A DNA stretch of 64,000 nucleotides from Chrysoporthe austroafricana (Eukaryota > Ascomycota > Sordariomycetes > Diaporthales > Cryphonectriaceae): positions 1,984,001 to 2,048,000 of the forward strand of contig JYIP02000008.1 of NCBI GenBank assembly GCA_001051155.2, written 5' to 3'. The notes under the pieces were generated by a model. It saw only the letters and a list, made by a program, of their open reading frames with translations. It was not told where the DNA came from and did no database searches. Of the stretch, positions 50,543-63,244 are shown in pieces (position 1 is the first letter of the stretch; every line of letters starts with the position of its first letter). Position numbers and translations under genes: made by a program.

Positions 50543-53500
50543 ATGCCGCACGAGACCCTGTTCGGAGGCTCATGCTACACGGCTTCAGAGGCCCGAAAGC
50601 TTCTGGACCGTATCAACAAGCAGAGCAATGTCAAGGTCCAGTCCATCCAGGGAAACTGGCTGTATTACATCGACCTGAAGCAGGGCCAGGCGGGACTTGA
50701 CAAGGTCCAGCAGCTGCTCCAGGTCTCTGATGCCTCCAAGCTGATCTTCGCTACCGAGAATGGTGTCACTCTCTACGTTACTCCTCGGAACATATCACCA
50801 TGGAGCTCCAAAGCTACCAGCATCGCCCACGTCTGCGGCCTGAAGGAGCAGGTGCACCGTGTCGAACGGGGTCGAGTGATCACCATTCAATTCGAGGGAT
50901 CCCACGATGGACAAGATGACCTGTCCTTCCGCGACATCATCCATGATCGTATGACCGAGACAATCGCCACGGAGCAGCCTTCACTGGATGTCATGTTTGT
51001 CGAGGGCGACCGAGCCCCCCTCGTCGTTGTCGACATCTTCGCGGACGGTGGAGAACCTCTCTCTGTACTGCAAGAATACAACCAGAAAATGGGATTGGCC
51101 TTGAGCCCGGAAGAGATGCAATACCTGGTGGATGTCTACACGAAGCTCGGCAGGCCGCCCCATGACGTGGAGCTCTTTATGTTTGCCCAGGTCAACTCGG
51201 AGTATGTCTTCCGCGACTGCTGTGCATCCCTTTGATACCAGGACTGTGGACAAGTGTCTACCCTGCCGCGGATTATTGTCTTTGCATCCTTCACTACTTT
51301 CTCTGACTCTTCGTCTCCTGCAGGCATTGTCGGCACAAAGTCTTCAATGCGGCTTGGACAATCGACGGCAAGCCCATGGGCAAGAGTCTTTTTGAGATGA
51401 TCAAGAATACCCACAAAAAGACCCCGGACTACACCGTCTCTGCCTACAGCGACAACGCCGCCGTTCTACAGGGAGATGTGTCCAACTTCTGGGCTCCAGA
51501 CTACTCCACCGGCACTTGGAAGCTTACCAGCGAGGTCCTTCACCCGCTTATCAAGGTGGAGACACACAACCATCCTACGGCCATCTCACCCTTCCCAGGT
51601 GCCGCAACAGGCTCCGGGGGTGAGATCAGAGTACGTAGATTTTCTATTTCTATTGTTAATGCCATAAACATGACCCCTGATGGGCTGGTTCGAGAGGCTT
51701 GAAACAAGTGTTCGCCGACGCATCGTTCATTGTCTCGGCCAGTCTGGCCGTTGATGTCAGTCACTGACCAGTTCACATTAGGACGAAGGCGCTGTTGGCC
51801 GAGGCTCAATACCAAAGGCTGGCTTGTGTGGCTTCTGGGTCTCAGACCTGCTTATCCCAGGCAAGCGAGACCCATGGGAGGTCGACATCGGCAGACCGGG
51901 TCACTATGCTAGCAGTCTAGACATCATGCTGGAGGCACCCATCGGCTCTGCGCGATTCAACAACGAGTTCGGCCGACCGTGTCTTACAGGTACCTTCCGA
52001 ACGCTACTTACGAATGGTAACGGCGAGGATGATGCCCCTGACTGGAGAGGCTACCACAAGCCCATCATGATTGCTGGCGGTCTCGGCTCTGTACGACCGC
52101 AGCATGCCCTAAAGAACGAGTCTGATGTCCACGACGGCGCTCATGTCATCGTACTCGGAGGACCTGCCATGTTGATTGGCCTTGGAGGCGGTGCGGCATC
52201 AAGCGCTGTCGGAGGCGGCAATGCAGACCTTGACTTCGACTCTGTGCAGCGCGGCAACCCAGAGATGGAGCGCCGCGCCCAGATGGTCATCAACACTTGT
52301 GTCGCACTGGGCACGGAGAACCCCATCGCCATGATCCACGACGTCGGCGCTGGTGGGCTTTCGAACGCGCTGCCGGAGCTTGTCAAGGATGCGGGCTTCG
52401 GCGGCAAATTCGAGCTGCGGCAGGTTGAAAGTGCTGACGACAGCATGAGCCCTCTGCAGATATGGTGTAATGAGGCGCAGGAGAGATACGTATTGCTTGT
52501 CAACAGGGACGGAATCAACCGATTCCAAAGCATATGTGGTAGGTGAAACCTCCGAAGTCCTGCGTTTCTGCCCTGCTGACAATGACAAAAGAGCGCGAGC
52601 GGTGCGGCTTCTCCAACGTCGGTACTGTTGTCTCTAAAGATGACAACGGTACTGCAAGACTGATCTTGACCGACCGAGAGTCGAAAGAATACCCCGTACC
52701 AATCGATCTGCCAATGAATGCCCTGTTTCCCCCAGGGCGCCGTCAAGAACGGGTTGCGGAGACTGTTAAGAAGTCGTTGACTCCTTTTGATGCAGCTGCT
52801 AGCCTCACTGAGAAGTACGGGTTGTCAGACAGGCAACAGATGATTGCCAAGACCACTGAACTTGTGTTCTCCCTTCCCTCTGTCGGATCCAAGATGTTCT
52901 TGATCACCATCGCCGATCGAGTGAGTAATACTCCATACACAAATTCGGGGCATCGAGAGCTAACATATTCGCAGACTGTTGGTGGCCTGACGGTGCAGGA
53001 TCAGCTTGTTGGGCCTTGGCAGACACCTGTAGCAGATGTTGCCGTCACATTGGGATCCTTCAGTGTTGATGAAAAGACCCGCCATGGTGAGGCCATGGCC
53101 ATGGGAGAGAAGCCAACTCTTGCCCTGATTTCACCCGGAGCTTCGGCACGGATGGCTGTCGTGGAAAGCTTGATGAACCTTGGTGCTGCTCACATCAAGG
53201 GTGCTGCTGACGTACGAGGTGACCTGAGACGCGTCAAGCTGTCCGCCAACTGGATGGCTGCGGTCAACCACCCTGGTGAGGGTGCCGCTCTGTTTGAGGC
53301 TGTCAAGGCCATCGGCATGGACCTCTGCCCAGAGTTGAAGGTCTCCATACCAGTTGGCAAAGATTCGACCTCCATGAAAGCCTCATGGAAGGACGAGAGC
53401 GGAGAGTCGAAGAGTGTCACTGCTCCAGTATCTGTTGTCATCTCAGCCTTCACGCCAGTTGAGGATGTCCGAAGCACATGGACACCACAGCTACGACGTG

Positions 53501-54993
53501 TAGAGGAGGTAGGTGACTCCATCCTGATATTCGTGGACCTCGCACAGGGATACAAAGCCATGGGTGGTTCTGCACTAGCACAAGTGCTGGGACAGCTCGG
53601 CCACGAAGCACCAGACGTCCGCGATACTAGGCTCATCGTCGACTACTTCGATGCTTTGTCCCAGCTGCATGAGGAAAACATCGTACTTGCTTACCATGAC
53701 CGCTCCGACGGAGGCTTACTCACCACTGTTGCGGAGATGATGTTTGCTGGTCGCTGTGCTGTGGATATCTCCATTGATGAGCTTGCCAAGAACTTTACAG
53801 CCTCTGACGCCTTGGAGGCATTGTTCAACGAGGAGCTTGGTGCCGTTTTCCAGATTCGCAAGGCTGACGAGAGGAAATTCCGCCGTTGCTTCGCTACCTG
53901 CGGCCCACCACCAGGTCTGCTCAAGAAGATTGGCTACGTGCGTGCGACATCGAAGGAATCACTACTTGTCCGCCACGGATCAACGACCCTCGTGGACTTG
54001 GACCGCGCACAAATGCAACAATGGTGGTCCACCACTTCCTACGAAATGCAGAAGCTCCGAGACAACCCGTCATGCGCTGACTCCGAGTTCGCATCCATAC
54101 TCGACTCTAAGGACCCAGGTCTCTCGTACAGACTCGGCTTTGACCCCTCGGATGCTGGCACGACAGCGTTCACCGCGCTCAAGTCCCTTGTCACCCAACG
54201 CCCCCGCGTCGCCATCCTCCGTGAGCAAGGCGTTAACGGCCACGCCGAGATGGCCTTCGCCTTCCGGGCCGCTGGCTTCGATGCAGTGGACATCCACATG
54301 ACTGACATCCTCTCGGGCTTCTCGCTCGACGGCTTCCGCGGCCTAGCCGCATGCGGAGGCTTCTCGTACGGCGATGTCCTGGGCGCGGGCCAGGGCTGGG
54401 CCAACTCGATCCTGATGCACGAGAACGCCCGGCGCACCTTCGAGACCTTCTTCCGGCGGCCCGACACTTTCACGCTGGGCGTGTGCAACGGCTGCCAGAT
54501 GCTCTCGCGCCTCAAGGAGCTCATCCCCGGCGCGGAGCACTGGCCCGCGTTCGTGGAGAACACGAGCCAGCAGTTCGAGGGACGCTACAGCATGGTGTCC
54601 ATCAGCGACGCCGACGAGAAGTGCGTCTTCTTCTCGGGCATGTCCGGCTCGCTGCTCCCCATCGTCGTGTCGCACGGCGAAGGGCGCGCCGAGTTCTCCG
54701 CCCCCGTGGGCGGGGCGCTGCATGCCTGCAACGAGGAGGGCTTGATCCCCCTGCGGTACACGGACAACTACGGCAAGGTGACTGAGACGTATCCCTTCAA
54801 CCCCAACGGCAGCCCGGAGGGCATCGCTGGCGTGAGGAGCCGGGACGGGCGCGTGCTCGCGATGATGCCGCACCCAGAGAGGACCATCATGGCGGACGTG
54901 GCGAGCTGGGCGCCACGGGAGCAGGTCGAGAGCTGGGGCATGTTCGGGCCCTGGTTGAGGATGTTCAGGAACGCGAGGAAGTGGGTGGGCTGA
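50543..54993 (+). CDS. ADE6: Phosphoribosylformylglycinamidine synthase (FGAM synthase), 1356 aa
   Basis: Fourth step of de novo purine synthesis: FGAR + Gln + ATP gives FGAM. Five exons inferred: 50543-51201, 51324-51630, 51782-52538, 52592-52920 and 52975-54993. The splits rebuild the invariant NSEHCRHK across intron 1. Landmarks in order: N-terminal PurS-like region; [36 protein letters not shown] with [39 protein letters not shown]; and a class I glutaminase domain with GVCNGCQM (catalytic Cys) and MMPHPERT (catalytic His/Glu). The length fits the family (~1350 aa). The last intron is 54 nt with no stop. Cytosolic enzyme. Confidence 0.97.
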
Positions 54994-55361
54994 GCTGTTT
55001 TGGGAATGGGGAGGTCGAGATAAAGGAAAAAGAACTGTTTTCCGGTACCGGTATACTGCATGCATTTGACAATGCCATTGATAGAGAATGGAAAATAAGG
55101 CTTGGGCCTACTATCAGCTAGAGAAGGATACGAAACCGCCATCTGCTCACACAAAGGATCTCCTTCAAGCACGCACTCTTTGGCTTATTGATCCATTTCT
55201 ATTGGTATCTCTACTCTCGCATTGAATTGATCTCACTTACATACAGTCTGGATCCCAGTCCTTCTAGGCTTCTTGCGCGGCTTCCTCTTCTTCTCTCTCC
55301 AGCTCCTCAATTCTTTCTGCGCTTCTCGCTCTAGCACCTCGGCTTCGTCGACGCGGGCCTA
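54994..55361. other. Intergenic between convergent genes
   Basis: About 370 bp of 3' flanking sequence for the FGAM synthase and karyopherin genes. No other feature. Confidence 0.6.
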
Positions 55362-58300
55362 CTACGACGACGCGGGCCCACTCGCCAACCTCTCAAAGCC
55401 GGCGAGAACCTCCTTATCCACGTTCACGACCCAGTTCTCCCTGAATGCCGCCTCCCCTCCTGCCCTTGCCACGAGGCCCTGGAGCCGTTCCGTGACGAAC
55501 CCGTAGGTCCGTACCGTATGCACCGGATCATTGGCGATGATAACGCACTCACCGTTCTCGAGCGGGGTGCCCTCCTCGCTAGTTGGCGGCGCCTCCCAGA
55601 CAAGGCCATCCTCGCCTAACGCGTTGCCGTCATGCACGTCCAACACGATTGACGTCCACATGGTGAAGTAGTCTTGCAGGGACGAGCAGACGAGGTCTTG
55701 CACGGGATGGGATAACTCGGCGAAGCGCGTGAGCGCGAGGCAGGACAGCTTTTGCCTCTCCACGTCGGCCATGGAAGTCAGCGCGGAGAACCACTGAGTC
55801 GAAAACCAGGGCCAGATCTGCCTGAAGTCGCCGGCGCCGAGGGAGCTCAGAGCGGAGATGAGGAGGACGGGGTCGGCGACCGCAATGCGTGCTAGTATGC
55901 TAAAGTAGGCGAGCTTGTGGGACCACTCTAGGGCTTCCTTTTTCGCGGCGTTAGGGCCCGTCAGCTGGGTGTATTCCCAGTCCTCGTGGATGCGTTGCAA
56001 GATAGTGTGCAGGAGTCCGAGGGAAGCAAGTTCCTGCACAAGGGTGGACACGCCGTTGCTGCCACCGAGATGGGAAGCGGCGAGGAAGATGAGCTCCATT
56101 GTGCGGTCGCTCGTCAAGACATCAGCGCCGCGGCCGCGGCCGTGGGACTGGAGAGGGCCAGACAGTGCTTGTAAGGTGTTTCGCCGTAAGTTGTCGGATA
56201 GGATGGCTTCCGGGGCCAAGATGACATATGCTTTGAGGATCTCGAAAGCCGCTTCAGCGACTTGAGGCTCACTTTCGATGAGTGGGAGGACGAGGGGTTG
56301 CAAGCTAATCATTTCTGCGGATAAGGGAGGTGCGCTCTGAATAATGAGCGACCTCCAGAGATCAACGATATCTTCGAGGAAAGCCTCGTTCGAAGGATCG
56401 TTCATACACTGAGCGACAATAGGGAGCATCGTTTGCTGATATCGTCGGGACTCGGCCCCTATAGAGGTGACTAGTGCCACGAGGACTGCTATTATGGCTG
56501 CTTTGATCATGTGTGCATCGCCGGCAGCGTCCCAAAGGGCCGGAAGTGCTGCCATTACGGGGTCCGCAAACGGTAGGACGTGCTCTTCCATTCGTTGTAT
56601 GCATACCCTCAGTGTTTCAAAAAGCGCCTGCTTCGTGTCTTCGACAACAACATCCTGAAGCATGTTAATGATCTGTGGTAGAATGTCCGGTGCATAGATT
56701 GCAAATAAGTCTCCCGGGAACTCGAAGTCGTCCGCAATCTCCTTCAGCTGTCTTGCTGCGGTGAGGCGAACCACTTCATCGTTGTTTTCATCTTTATCGT
56801 TGAGAATATGGCGGTAGATATCGAAGATGAGAGGCCGGCTTGCATTAGCAATCTTAACTGGCACCCAAGTGCTGATCAAGATCGCTATTCTGCGACGGAG
56901 GACCTTGGCGAGAGGCCCAGTGGACTGTGCGTCTTGTACCAACGTCGTTGACAGAAAATTGTCAAAGTCGAAAGCCTCGGAAATGTTGGGCGCAGAGGCA
57001 CCCATAGCGGTGTAAATGGCCTCCTTCGTGATGACGTCCGCGTCTGCGATGGTTGCCTGGTGGAAATATGACAGCAGTGGAGGTGTCAAGAGACCTTTAT
57101 AATAGACCAAAAGGTCCAGGAAGACCCTTTCAGCACAAGGCCTGACGCTGAACTGCCAAGCATCGCCAAGGTATTGCTCAGTTGCCTCAAAGTCCTCCGG
57201 GTCCGTCTCCCAGGCTTCCAGGTCTGCCTTGCGGAAGATCAGCAATTTGGTGATAATAACGTTGACGATCTGCATGACCAGCTCGTCCTTCAATAACTCG
57301 GTTCGAAGTTTGTGCACGGCTGCGTCTTTCTGCTGCAAAAATTCTTTGCTGGTGTACTTGAAGGTCTGGACTGGTTTCCAAACGATAGCCACGCAGCTCT
57401 TGACCAGTAGAAGACCCTTCAGGGCCAGCCTCTCGAGCAGCGGTCCCTCGACCTTTGACTTGGAGCCGGTGCCGCCTGCAGTCGTTGTCTGCCTCAGACC
57501 GCCGGATTTGTCAAAGACTTCGGCAAACTTGGCCACGAGGTCCCAGTATGCGAGCACAAGGGAAACGGAGTTGGGGAGAATCGGAAAGCTTGCCGGATGA
57601 GCCTCGGACATCTCAAGGTGGAGCTTGGTGAACTGCAGAAGATGCTTCCCTATCGCGTCTTGAAGGGCCGCAGGGACAGCGGAGTCGTGACTGACGTAGC
57701 CGAGGAATTGGCCAAAATGGTTCTGTGTGAGGGACCAGAACTCGACGACAACCTTGTCTTTGCCTGGATTTTCGTAGCCCAAGATCGACAGCCGACGCAG
57801 AATCTTGAGGGCAGAGAGACTGTTTTGTATTGCCAGGTTCACCAGCTGCTCGTCTCCCTGCCCAGATGTCAACCAGGTAGTCCATAAGTTCGTCCGTTCC
57901 GAGTATATCTCCCCCAGGAGGTAGACCAGCTCAGGTGTGACAGCCTGCAGCGCAGTCTGCGACTTGCGCAGTCGAGCAGCTCCTAGTTCCTTGACAATAC
58001 GCAGCAGCAGGACGAGGGCACCGCCCAGGAGCTGCTGGTCGCCATTCTTGTACTGCCTCAGCAGATCGATCAGGCTCGGAAGGGCTTCGGGCCAGTAATC
58101 TGGATAGTCTATACGGAGGACCTTGGCGGTTGCGAGGGCGTTGTGGAGAGCAAAGGCCTTGTCCTCCTCGCCGATGGTGCCCTGGAAGAGTCTTGATCTG
58201 AGCAGCGCCTTGTCGTTCGGGTTGATCGTGTTCTTGGCACTGAGCCGCCAGTACTTGTCGATGCCGTTCTTGATCTGCAGTATGGCGAGGAATCGGATCT

Positions 58301-58565
58301 CTCTCGGGATCGACTTATCGAGGAAGACGGACTGCATGGTGAAGGTACCTGGTCAGCTCGAGACATGACACAGGAAGCACAGCAACGGGGTGGGACCTAC
58401 CTGTAGGGAGGGGAAGTAGCTCTGCTGCGTCTCCCATGTGGTGAGCTGCTTTCCTGCGGCCTGTCTCTGGATGTTGTCCATCGACGTGGCGGCTTCGAGC
58501 GCCTTGCAGAGCTCCTGCAGGCTCAGGGGGTTCGCCGCCCCGGGCACCTCAATGGCGAAGCTCAT
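55362..58565 (-). CDS. Importin-beta family karyopherin, Kap120/importin-11 type, 1044 aa
   Basis: Two exons inferred: 58401-58565 and 55362-58331 (intron GTAGGT..ATGCAG, phase 0), joining PSLQ to SVFLDKSIP. The N-terminus is an importin-N domain (QRQAAGKQLTTWETQQ, IPREIRFLAILQIKNGIDKY, then WR). The rest is a long alpha-solenoid of HEAT-type helices (DYWPEALPSLIDLLRQ, VRLTAARQLKEIADDF). The overall length and the KNGIDKYWR signature fit the yeast Kap120 / importin-11 group, which carries cargo such as ribosome-biogenesis factors through nuclear pores with Ran. Which member it is cannot be proved by eye. Confidence 0.85.
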
Positions 58566-59093
58566 GGTGCTGGTGCTGGGCGGGCGGGCGAGGACCGCAG
58601 CATGAACGGCGGGCGCTGTGGTGATCACCAGGTCTGGATGTCGTCAGGCTGAGACGCGGCGGGCAAACGCGACGACGGGCAATCTAAGTTTCCATGGAGG
58701 GGTAGAAATGAAAACCAAGGCCCCTCCCTGCTCACCAGCGCAATAGTGGTTAGCCACCTTTCAGCAGTGGGGAGCCGCAGGCGCTAACTACCCAGCAGGT
58801 ATGTACCTACTATGTACGGACGTACAGGTATACTATGTACCCACGCCAGGGACCCTCTCAAGCCGCTTTAAGCAAATATCACCTCCAACCTAAAGGTTCA
58901 TTAAACATTAACTAACTCGCACTCTTGTGTCTATTCGCAAACATCTACTCGAAGACAACAACAGCAACGATGACATCAGCACTCTTGTGGAGAGCACGTT
59001 TCATATCGTACATAGTCAAGGTGTTGTTATATTCTTGTTGGTCTCAATCTTACGGCTATATCTTGTTCCTCTCCAGCAGGGCCACAGACAATT
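58566..59093. other. Intergenic
   Basis: About 530 bp: promoter side of the karyopherin gene and 3' flank of the next gene. Contains a repeated TATGTAC phrase near 58802-58840. No gene seen. Confidence 0.5.
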
Positions 59094-60389
59094 CTAGGCG
59101 ATCGTATACACCAGCTTCTCGCCGCTAATAGGCCTCATGTGCGCCTCCGCCCTGTCAGGCTTGGATCCCCCCTTCGGGAAATGAGCGGTCATGACCCCAG
59201 AACTGAGGAGGGGGAACGCATCAGGCACGATCCGCTCAAGCCCACCAGGCATGTGTCTCACCGGGTTGGCCTCAATGAGCGCCTTGCCCTCAACGGCCCC
59301 CTGCGTCAAGCAGTTGAAAAGGTTGACGGCAAGCTTACGAGCTGCCGGGTTCGCGGGCAAGTATATGTCTGCACATCTTGTGAGTGATCTGTCCGGGGTG
59401 GCACAAGCGTTGGAGGCGATATACTTACCTCTGAACTGCAGCTCGTGACCCAGGCACTCGAAGACCATGTTATAGGTGGGCTTGACCTCGAGCTCGTCCA
59501 TCGAGAAGCCTGCTGCCGCAGGCGACTGGACCACGACGAAACTTCCCGTCCTTCTCAGGACCGACTCCGTCTTCTGGACCGTCCCGCCCTCGCTGACACA
59601 GTCGACGGCGAAATCGACGCCGCCGCCGGTCAGTTGACGGATCTGCTCGGGCCAGTCCGCCTCGCGGTAGTCCACCAGTGCGTCATAGCCGTAGGGCGCC
59701 TTCTTCAGCATCTCGTGCTTGGCCTTGCTGGCCGTCCCGACGAGCTTGATCTCGCGGCCGGACGTGCTGGCTGCGAGCTGGACCAGCTGCGCGGCATAGA
59801 GGCCCAATGACGTCGACGCGCCGTGGAGGAAGACCGTGAGGGGCCCGCTCCCCGCGCTGACGGTCGAGGTCCAAAAGGGCGAGGGCAGGCCGAGGTGGAA
59901 GTACACGCATTGAGCTGCCGTCAGGCCACAGCAAGTGACGGTAGAGGCTTCCTCGTAAGACATAGAGTCCGGGATAAGCCAGACGAGGTCCCATTCGGGG
60001 TGAACGTACTCGGCGAACGCGCCGGGGCGTTCGCTGGTCGAGCATGCTGTCTGATGTCAGCAACCGTCGAGCTCTCTTGGAGTATTCCTAGGCTCACCTC
60101 CCTGTAGAGCGCCAGCGACTCTAGCTCCCACTTTCAGCCTGGGATCCGAAGACTTCCCCTTCAGGCTGTCCGGCACCTCTACGACTTCACCGGCGAAGTC
60201 AATGCCGACAACTCTCTCCGGCTGGCCTGCGACTGGCGCCACGACCCAGGCGGCATCCACCGGATTGAGCGCCACGGCGTGGACTTTGACGAGGATCTCG
60301 TTGGCCGCTGGGACGGGGACTGGGACGTCCTTGATGACAGCGGTCTTGTCCGCCGTGATGAGGACGAGGGCTTTCATCATGTTGGACAT
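59094..60389 (-). CDS. MDR-family oxidoreductase (enoyl-reductase/ToxD-like), 394 aa
   Basis: Three exons inferred: 60098-60389, 59429-60046 and 59094-59368, both introns phase 1. The start is ATG 60389, with a second ATG three codons on. The N-terminal GroES-like part has VVGIDFAGEVVEV. The cofactor domain carries FLHGASTSLGLYAAQLVQLA in place of the usual GxGxxG, then VDFAVDCVSEGGTVQKT. The C-terminal part has DIYLPANPAARKLAVNLF. It lacks the catalytic-zinc Cys/His set, so NAD(P)H-dependent reduction of a quinone or enoyl substrate is expected. Relatives include trans-acting enoyl reductases of polyketide clusters, but no synthase lies in this window. Confidence 0.85.
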
Positions 60390-61354
60390 GCTGGAGGTCT
60401 AGAGAGAGGAGAAGCTCGAGAGGTCTGGGAAAGACGTTTGAAGCCTGGTCTGTATATCTACGATCTGTCTTCGGTGCTGAGGTTGGTTGTGTTCACCCGG
60501 GCCCATCTGGATGAGATCCTGGCGTCTTTATACAAGGCGACGGCTCCATCTGAGAAGCATCCCCGTGTCGGCATATTGCCTGAATGGTATGATTGCTTAG
60601 TGATGCAGAAAACTCATTAGTGATGCGGACAGTCTGAGGAAAATAGTTTTATAGAAACTCTCTGCATCGCTAATCACCGTGTTACCAATTGACCACCGGT
60701 GCTGTGGTGGCTACCGGCGACTTACTCTTTTAGGCCTGCACCGAGTCAGCACCTAAATAGGAGGTCTTTGAGCGTGCGGGATTGAGAATCTCGAGTATTT
60801 CACATTCAAAGGATTACTGAATGCCCAAGGTGAGTTTCTCAGCACATGTCTTGACGGATTGGTTGTTCCGAGCCCTCGAATTTATAATGATGAAGGCCTT
60901 CGGCTTATTGATGTTCCTGGAAGTGTGAGCACCATGGCACAGTCAGCATATAGTTGAGCAAATAACTTATTTTTTTCGATTCTTCAAGTTTATTTATTTA
61001 TGTAGTCTTATGAAAAAACAAAAAGAAGAAGAAAAACATCTTTCATACAGGCGCTATTTAATTCTCATTCCATACGAAGTCAGGAGACGTGGCTGATCTC
61101 AGGACTACCTAGGCAGACATACCCCTGAGAGCAACACTGCAGCAGATAGTCGCGCGGGCTGGTTCGAAATTCTCTGCGGTTGAAGGTGACTGGGTGGGCC
61201 GATGCAGGTGGGAGGATGGTTCCGTATCGTATCCCACAAAGGTTTGGTATGGATACCCGATTGATCGTTTTCTCAGCGTAGCCCATAGACCTGAGCACGC
61301 GTAACTGGGACCTCGAGGGATGGATGAGATCGGCCTCGTGGATACCGATCGGCC
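60390..61354. other. Intergenic with a short coding-like remnant
   Basis: Between the two oxidoreductase genes. A 61-codon open stretch at 60772-60957 (ENLEYFTFKGLLNAQG, STCLDGLVVPSPRIYNDEGL, IDVPGSV) reads like a protein fragment but has no ATG and no recognised family. AT-rich near 60960-61060. Confidence 0.4.
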
Positions 61355-62371
61355 TCATAACTTCGCTTGGTCGTCCTGAGGGACCTTGACAACAACCTTG
61401 CCCCACGTCTCTCTGCTCCCCAGCGCCTTGAGAGCATCGGGGACGCTCTCCAGCCCAACGAACTCCTTGTCCGTGAAGACCGTAGCCCGGAACTTGCCCT
61501 GCTTGACCAGCTCCAAGATCTCCTCCCAGACCCTCCTCTCCGTCTTCGCCTCCATCTTCGCGTACATGCCCCAGTGGATGCCCACAATGCTGATGTTCTT
61601 GAGCAGCACCTTGTTCATGGCCACCTTCTCGATCGTGCCCGCTGCGAAGCCCACCACCAATATCCTCCCGTTCCAGGCCACGCACTTGGTGCTCTTGTCC
61701 ACCATGCCGACGGGGTCATACACGATGTCCACGCCCCGGCCCTTGGGCGTGAGCTTCCGCACCGCGTCCGGCCACCCCTCGTCGCGGTAGTCGACGACAT
61801 GGTCCGCGCCGAACTGCCGCGCGACCTCCAGCTTCCGCCTCGTCCCCGCGGTCGCGACGACGGTCGCCCCGAACGCCTTGGCGACCTGCACGGCCGCCAG
61901 GCCCACGCCGCCCGCGGCCGCGTGCACCAGCACCCAGTCGCCCGCGCGCACGCCCGCGCGGACCGCCAGCGCGGCGTAGCTTGTCGGCGCCGTGACGAAC
62001 AGCCCCGCGGCCTCGGCCGACGACCAGCCCCGCGGCTGCGGGAACAGGCTGCCCTCCGGGGCGCACACCCGCGTGGCGTAGGCGCCCTGGCTCGCGCCGA
62101 ACACGCGCGTGCCGACGGGGTACTTGGGGCTGGCGACCCCCGCGGGAGTAGCCAGGACGACGCCCGCGAACTCCATGCCCGAGACCCAGGGGAACGGCGG
62201 CTGGTGCTGGTACTTGCCCTGCACCTGCAGGATGTCGAAGAAGTTGGTGGCCGCCGCGTGGACGGAGATGAGGTACTGGTCGGGGCCCGGGACCGGATCC
62301 GGGAGGCTGGTCACCTTGAGGTCGTCGAGTTTCTGCGGGCATGGCGAGTAAGTATACCTATCAGTGCTCAT
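61355..62371 (-). CDS. NADPH:quinone-oxidoreductase-like MDR protein, 338 aa, with PTS1-like end
   Basis: Intact frame from ATG 62371. It has VSGMEFAGVVLA, then GVRAGDWVLVHAAAGGVGLA with AVQVAKAFGA (cofactor-binding turn AAGGVG), GADHVVDYRDEGWPDAVRKL, GVDIVYDPVGM and FTDKEFVGLESVPDALKALG: the quinone oxidoreductase / zeta-crystallin branch of MDR proteins, without zinc ligands. The protein ends QAKL; the final AKL fits the peroxisomal PTS1 consensus. The first ~16 residues look unlike the family, so an upstream exon could replace them. It is paired with a second MDR gene on the same strand, but they are different subfamilies. Confidence 0.88.
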   Translation of the reverse strand: MSTDRYTYSPCPQKLDDLKVTSLPDPVPGPDQYLISVHAAATNFFDILQVQGKYQHQPPFPWVSGMEFAGVVLATPAGVASPKYPVGTRVFGASQGAYATRVCAPEGSLFPQPRGWSSAEAAGLFVTAPTSYAALAVRAGVRAGDWVLVHAAAGGVGLAAVQVAKAFGATVVATAGTRRKLEVARQFGADHVVDYRDEGWPDAVRKLTPKGRGVDIVYDPVGMVDKSTKCVAWNGRILVVGFAAGTIEKVAMNKVLLKNISIVGIHWGMYAKMEAKTERRVWEEILELVKQGKFRATVFTDKEFVGLESVPDALKALGSRETWGKVVVKVPQDDQAKL

Positions 62372-63244
62372 CTAGGTGCAGTCGTGCTGTCTCATCAGCA
62401 CCCGGCTCATCAGGCAGTACCGACCTTGACATATTGGGCGACTTGTATTCCCCTCATTTTGAATCCGGGCTGATCCTATATACAGGCTGAAGGCAAGATG
62501 GGGTTTGAAGCGCTCGTCATGAGGTTTCCGGGTTCCGCAGTTGACAAATCCAAAGAAACTGCTAAGTGAAGTTCAGAATGAGAAGTGAGGTTGAATTTCC
62601 AGAGTATCCGGATCTGGGGTAAAGACGGCCCCAGGCCCGCTAATGCGGAGAGCCGAGGCACCTGAAGACCAGCGACAGGGATCACGACAATGCTCACGAC
62701 GATGTGCTTAGTCGAGCATTCGCAAGCGGAGATGAGGTCGATGAATTGTCCCACTCATTCTGGACTCGACATGATATCAAACAGGGCAACTTGTGACTCC
62801 TGCGCACAGTATATTCGACTTGCAGCCTAGGCAGCACCGCGACCTTCGCTGGCCAAAAGAAACACGTCCTTCTCTCGTCTGCTTGATTTTGGCGCAGGCA
62901 TCACGCCTCTTCTGATAACGCCGCCGACGCTGAGAACCACAAAATGACAAAGTAAACGTACCGCGCCAAGCTCGCATCATAGTCCTTGGCGTCTGCTCTC
63001 CGGCCTCAATCACCCTACCCGAACCACAACACCTCACGGCCACTGCAGTTCACCTCTTTTGCACTGCTCTGGTGGCTCTTCCTGCCTCAAGCCAATCGAC
63101 GCTGTTCAGTGTCGTCAAGAGCCAGGCCAGGCTCACAAGCCCCGGCTTCATCGGTGGAATCCAGGCCCATAGATTATCCAACTACATCCAACGCAGGAAA
63201 CCCCAGGGAAGCGATGCCTGGTACCGGGACCGCGCATGGGCCGC
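62372..63244. other. Intergenic, no gene supported
   Basis: About 870 bp. Short overlapping frames on both strands (for example 62986-63255) show no family features. Confidence 0.5.

Noticed and set aside
59094..62371. Two adjacent MDR oxidoreductases as part of a secondary-metabolite cluster
   Set aside because: No polyketide or peptide synthase, P450, transporter or cluster regulator is present, and the flanks are housekeeping genes.
61367..62473. 368-aa plus-strand ORF opposite the quinone-oxidoreductase gene
   Set aside because: High GC at third positions keeps the antisense frame open. The protein is Arg/His/Pro-rich without family features, and the sense strand is a clear MDR protein.
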